Source of the DNA: Chloroflexota bacterium
GTDB lineage: Bacteria; Chloroflexota; Anaerolineae; Thermoflexales; Thermoflexaceae
Length of the DNA: 18,239 bases
Direction: 5' to 3'
Assembly: GCA_030550075.1 (NCBI GenBank)
Contig: JAUQQB010000009.1
Coordinates: forward strand, 1-18,239
The translations under genes were made by a program, and so were the position numbers. Below are positions 15,906-18,239 of the stretch, piece by piece (position 1 is the stretch's first letter; every line of letters begins with the position of its first letter). The notes beneath the pieces are model-generated. The model was not told the DNA's origin. It was given only the letters and a program-made list of their open reading frames with translations, and made no database searches.

Positions 15906-16047
15906 TAGGACTTGCGCAGTTCGTTTCCCATGGGGGCAAGGATTTTTCTCCCCCCTCCCCACGGCCCAAAGGGCCGTGGGGAGGGGGGAGAAAGGGGGGT
16001 GGGGCCATTCCGTTCCACCTTTAGAGCTTTCAACTGCGTAACTCCTA
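15906..16047 (+). mobile_element. MITE-like element, copy 2 (142 bp, target duplication AGAGA)
   Basis: Same structure and orientation as the copy at 8997-9138. The left end TAGGACTTGCGCAGTT matches the reverse complement of the right end TAGGAGTTACGCAGTT at 14 of 16 positions. Perfect 5-bp duplications AGAGA flank it at 15901-15905 and 16048-16052. Here the 23-bp internal stem (15945-15967 with 15971-15993) is fully paired and the loop is AAA instead of TTT. It ends 40 nt before cas1 and so replaces whatever sequence originally preceded that gene; no clear ribosome site for cas1 remains. Confidence 0.9.
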
Positions 16048-16087
16048 AGAGAGAAAACCTCCTCTATTTCGCGCTTCGGATCCTGAG

Positions 16088-17083
16088 ATGGGACGCACCT
16101 ATTATCTGTTCCGCAGCGGCCGCCTGCGGCGACGCCAGAATACGCTCTATCTCGAATGGGAAGCCGACGGCCAGGTGGAACGTCAGGCGATCCCGATCGA
16201 GGACGTGGAGGCCCTGTATGCGATGGGCGAGCTGGATCTCAACACCCGCCTGTTGAGCTTTCTCGGCCGCCATGGAGTCGGCCTGCACGTGTTCAATTAC
16301 TACGGCTTCTATGTGGGCTCGTTTTACCCCCGCGAGGCCCATGCCTCGGGCCAGGTGGTGGTGGCCCAGGCCCTGCATTACGCCGACCCGGCGCGCCGGC
16401 TGACCCTGGCCCGTCGTTTCGTCGAGGGCGCCCTCTTCCATATGCGCCGCAACCTCCTTTACTACCGCCGGCAGGGCCTCGCGGTGGAAGCGCCCCTCGC
16501 GGTGATCGAACAGTCCCTCGGAGAGCTCGAGCGCTGCCCGGAGGTCCATGCCCTCATGGGTCTCGAAGGGCGAGCGCGGGACGCCTATTACAGCGCCTTT
16601 CCACTTATCCTGAATCTGGAAGGCTTCCGCCGGAGCCGGCGGCCCCCGGAGAACCCGGTGAACGCCCTGATCTCCTTCGGCAACGGCCTCCTCTACGCCG
16701 CTGTCCTTTCGGAGCTTTACCACACCCCTCTTCACCCGGCCGTCAGCTTCCTCCACGAGCCCTCAGCTGGCCGTTTCTCCCTGGCCCTGGACATCGCGGA
16801 GATCTTCAAGCCGCTGGTGGTGGATCGAATGGTATTCACGTTGATGAACCGGAACGCGCTGAGCGAGGAGGACTTCCTGGAAGAAGTCGGCTTCTGCTAT
16901 CTGAAGGACGAGGGGCGGAAGAAAGCGGTGATGGAATTCGAGGAGCGGCTGCGGGAGACCGTGCAGCACCCGCGATTGAAGCGCCCGGTCAGCTACCGGA
17001 CGCTGATCCGGCTGGAGGCCTACAAGCTGGTGCGGCACCTGTTAGGGATGGAGCCCTATGAGCCTTTGAAGGCGTGGTGGTGA
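16088..17083 (+). CDS. cas1: Cas1 integrase
   Basis: A complete 331-aa Cas1. The N-terminus MGRTYYLFRSGRLRR is typical of type I-B/I-A Cas1 and begins the beta-rich domain. Catalytic residues are visible in the helical domain: E160 in LMGLEGRARDAYY, H223 in SFLHEPSAGRFSLALD, and D235 with E238 in ALDIAEIFKPLVVDR. Cas1 with Cas2 integrates prespacers at the leader end of the array (family knowledge). The start follows MITE copy 2 by 40 nt and has only a weak ribosome site (GGATCCTGAG), so expression may depend on sequence supplied by the element. The stop is one base from the cas2 start. High GC and long shadow frames (such as one from 16156) are a by-product of codon bias. Confidence 0.96.
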   Translation: MGRTYYLFRSGRLRRRQNTLYLEWEADGQVERQAIPIEDVEALYAMGELDLNTRLLSFLGRHGVGLHVFNYYGFYVGSFYPREAHASGQVVVAQALHYADPARRLTLARRFVEGALFHMRRNLLYYRRQGLAVEAPLAVIEQSLGELERCPEVHALMGLEGRARDAYYSAFPLILNLEGFRRSRRPPENPVNALISFGNGLLYAAVLSELYHTPLHPAVSFLHEPSAGRFSLALDIAEIFKPLVVDRMVFTLMNRNALSEEDFLEEVGFCYLKDEGRKKAVMEFEERLRETVQHPRLKRPVSYRTLIRLEAYKLVRHLLGMEPYEPLKAWW

Positions 17084-17084
17084 G

Positions 17085-17348
17085 ATGTATGTGATCATCG
17101 TTTACGATGTGGAAGTGGAGCGCGTGGCGAAGGTCTGCCAGTATCTGCGCCGCCATTTGCACTGGGTGCAGAACTCCGCCTTCGAAGGAGAGATCACGCC
17201 CGCCCGCCTGGAGCGGATCCGCGCGGAGCTGAGGGATCTTATCGACGAGAAGAAAGACACCGTTTATCTTTACATCCTGCCCGATCCTCACGGGATGCGC
17301 CGGGAGGTGATCGGGCGGGAGAAGGGGTCCATCTCCACTGTTCTGTGA
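17085..17348 (+). CDS. cas2: Cas2 adaptation protein
   Basis: An 87-aa Cas2. MYVIIVYDVEVERVAKVC has the first-strand Asp (YDV) and the family start; then the strand VQNSAFEGEIT, the helix LERIRAELRDLID and the strand DTVYLYILPD. The size is right for the family. It begins one nt after the cas1 stop, so the pair is coupled, and ends 77 nt before the convergent peptidase stop. Cas2 bridges two Cas1 dimers in the integration complex (family knowledge). No CRISPR array follows within the window. Confidence 0.95.
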   Translation: MYVIIVYDVEVERVAKVCQYLRRHLHWVQNSAFEGEITPARLERIRAELRDLIDEKKDTVYLYILPDPHGMRREVIGREKGSISTVL

Positions 17349-17361
17349 TGCAGACATTCCT

Positions 17362-17394
17362 GGGGGAATATGGGGAATATGGGGAATATGGGGG
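17362..17394 (+). repeat. GGGGAATAT tandem repeat, candidate G-quadruplex
   Basis: Three perfect 9-bp units GGGGAATAT occupy 17363-17389, preceded by one more G and followed by five G. The stretch has four tracts of at least four G separated by the same 5-nt spacer, which satisfies the usual G3+N1-7 quadruplex pattern with long tracts. It lies in the 3' untranslated part of the cas2 message on the G-rich strand. Confidence 0.75.
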
Positions 17395-17412
17395 CGAGGC
17401 ATGCCTCGCCCC
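17391..17412. terminator. 22-bp perfect palindrome between convergent genes
   Basis: GGGGCGAGGC (17391-17400) is followed by ATGCCTCGCCCC (17401-17412) and forms a perfect palindrome. It lies between cas2 and the convergent M1 peptidase gene. No T tract follows on either strand, so it may be a T-poor bidirectional terminator or simply part of the repeat cluster. Confidence 0.45.
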
Positions 17413-17424
17413 TCTCGCCCCCTC

Positions 17425-18239
17425 TTACGGCTGGCTGGCCATCAGGATTTGCAGCAGGATTCGCATCATCTCGCCCATCCCCGGATCCGACAGCAGCTCC
17501 CCGAACATCCCACCCGCCGGGAGATCGGCCGCCGTGATCGCTTTCCCTTTCACCCACTTCTCGTAAAACGCCTCCGCCTCCTTCCTCCCCCAGACCTCCG
17601 CCAGCGTCGCCTTCCAGGAATCCGCCCTCGCCCAACCAAACCGGTGACGATCCGCATACCGACGGAGGAAGTCAAAGAACCGCTCCTCCCCCATCTCCCG
17701 CCGCAGGACTTCATACATCCACGCCCCCTTCCCATACACGATGGCCACGTAATCCAGTTCCGAATAACGCTCCGCCGGGAGATCCAGTGGGAGATCCCCT
17801 TCCATCAGACGCAGCCGGTAGGGGAGCAGCACCAGCGCATCCCAGGCGACCTCCGCAGCCGCCCTTCCGTGCTTCTGTTCCATCCACCAGACCGCCGACC
17901 AGTTCGTCAGCGCTTCATCCAGCCATGGCTCCCGATGGGCGTCGTTCCCCACCATCCCATACCACCACTGGTGGGCCGCTTCATGGGCGATGACGAAGCC
18001 GGGGACATCGAGGTCGGAACCCAGCAGGGCTCCCATGTCCCCCATCTCATACAGATCCTCGCCGATCAGGATCAGACCGCTGGCCTCCACGCCGGCGGCC
18101 CCGCCGCCCAACGGCGCCTCCACCACATCCAGTTCCGGGAACGGATAGGGACCGAAGGCCTCTCCGAATCGTTCCAGCGCATCCAGGGCATCCTCCATTC
18201 CCTGTTCGAAGTTCCCCTCATCCGCTTTCAGGAAGAAAC
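17425..18239 (-). CDS. M1-family zinc metallopeptidase, C-terminal part (runs off right edge)
   Basis: The minus-strand frame is open from the right edge to TAA at 17425, giving the last 270 residues; the ATG at 18198 is internal, since FFLKADEGNFEQG upstream is in frame. The zinc site is HEAAH (about nt 17971-17985), followed after 18 residues by the third ligand Glu in PWLDEALTNW (about 17914-17916), the HExxH-x18-E of gluzincins. GGVEASG upstream corresponds to the GxMEN substrate-binding loop with altered residues, and YGKGAWMYEVLRREMGEERF matches the later M1 helix. M1 enzymes remove N-terminal residues from peptides; whether this is membrane-attached or exported cannot be judged without the N-terminus. 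It is convergent with cas2 and has no expected CRISPR role. Confidence 0.85.
   Translation of the reverse strand, partial: FFLKADEGNFEQGMEDALDALERFGEAFGPYPFPELDVVEAPLGGGAAGVEASGLILIGEDLYEMGDMGALLGSDLDVPGFVIAHEAAHQWWYGMVGNDAHREPWLDEALTNWSAVWWMEQKHGRAAAEVAWDALVLLPYRLRLMEGDLPLDLPAERYSELDYVAIVYGKGAWMYEVLRREMGEERFFDFLRRYADRHRFGWARADSWKATLAEVWGRKEAEAFYEKWVKGKAITAADLPAGGMFGELLSDPGMGEMMRILLQILMASQP

Noticed and set aside
8997..16047. Composite transposon formed by the two 142-bp elements
   Set aside because: Each copy has its own distinct target duplication, so they inserted separately; no outer shared duplication and no transposase.
16156..17061. Long plus-strand frame of 301 aa inside cas1, very Gly/Pro/Arg-rich
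   Set aside because: Shadow frame produced by the GC-rich codon bias; cas1 in the neighbouring frame has all catalytic motifs.
1..18239. CRISPR array or degenerate repeat-spacer units
   Set aside because: No 25-37 bp sequence recurring at regular spacing was seen; the only long repeats are the two 142-bp elements.
1..18239. tRNA or rRNA genes
   Set aside because: No cloverleaf with T-loop GGTTCRA-type signal and no rRNA-like segment noticed.

Overview
The window reads as the chromosome of a GC-rich, thermophilic-looking member of the Chloroflexota (an Anaerolineae/Thermoflexus-like lineage). This is inferred from the codon bias, the basic GC-rich CRISPR proteins, and the secreted protein ending in YLPLILK, a C-terminus that recurs on exported proteins of this phylum. 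No rRNA, tRNA or marker gene is present to prove it.

Most of the window is a compound CRISPR-Cas locus. Nt 1-2689 hold the distal end of a type III-D module: a Csx19-like protein cut by the left edge and a 753-aa RAMP of the TIGR03986 type, joined by an ATGA overlap. Immediately after the RAMP lies the C-terminal half of a CARF-wHTH protein (2716-3234), apparently truncated at a junction only about 10 nt past the RAMP stop. Nt 3342-8821 hold a type I-B (Cst/Tneap-like) effector operon: cas8 (CXXC-CXXC), cas7, cas5 and cas3, with a strong hairpin between cas5 and cas3. Adaptation genes lie apart from it: cas4 at 14318-14884, and cas1-cas2 at 16088-17348. No cas6, no cas10 and no CRISPR array is visible, so crRNA supply must come from outside the window.

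Between cas3 and cas1 is about 7 kb bounded by two directly repeated, 142-bp, MITE-like elements (8997-9138 and 15906-16047). They have matching terminal inverted repeats, a 23-bp internal hairpin, and perfect but different 5-bp target duplications (AACCT and AGAGA). The bracketed segment carries a secreted beta-helix protein whose signal-peptide region is frameshifted, a minus-strand small Trp-rich protein gene preceded by a run of stem-loops, a minus-strand beta-propeller lipoprotein, and the transcription unit cas4, a 71-aa protein and a nucleotidyltransferase. The nucleotidyltransferase is frameshifted at a G run. A second, different inverted-repeat element (15776-15900) abuts the second MITE just upstream of cas1.

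After cas2, where an array is often found, there is a three-unit GGGGAATAT repeat with four G-tracts (candidate G-quadruplex) and a 22-bp perfect palindrome. An M1-family metallopeptidase gene on the minus strand follows and runs off the right edge.

Working model: the I-B operon supplies Cascade and Cas3 for DNA interference, Cas1-Cas2-Cas4 supply adaptation, and the III-D remnant or module to the left supplies RNA-targeting effector subunits. Mobile-element activity appears to have separated cas4 from cas1 and may have brought in the non-CRISPR cargo.
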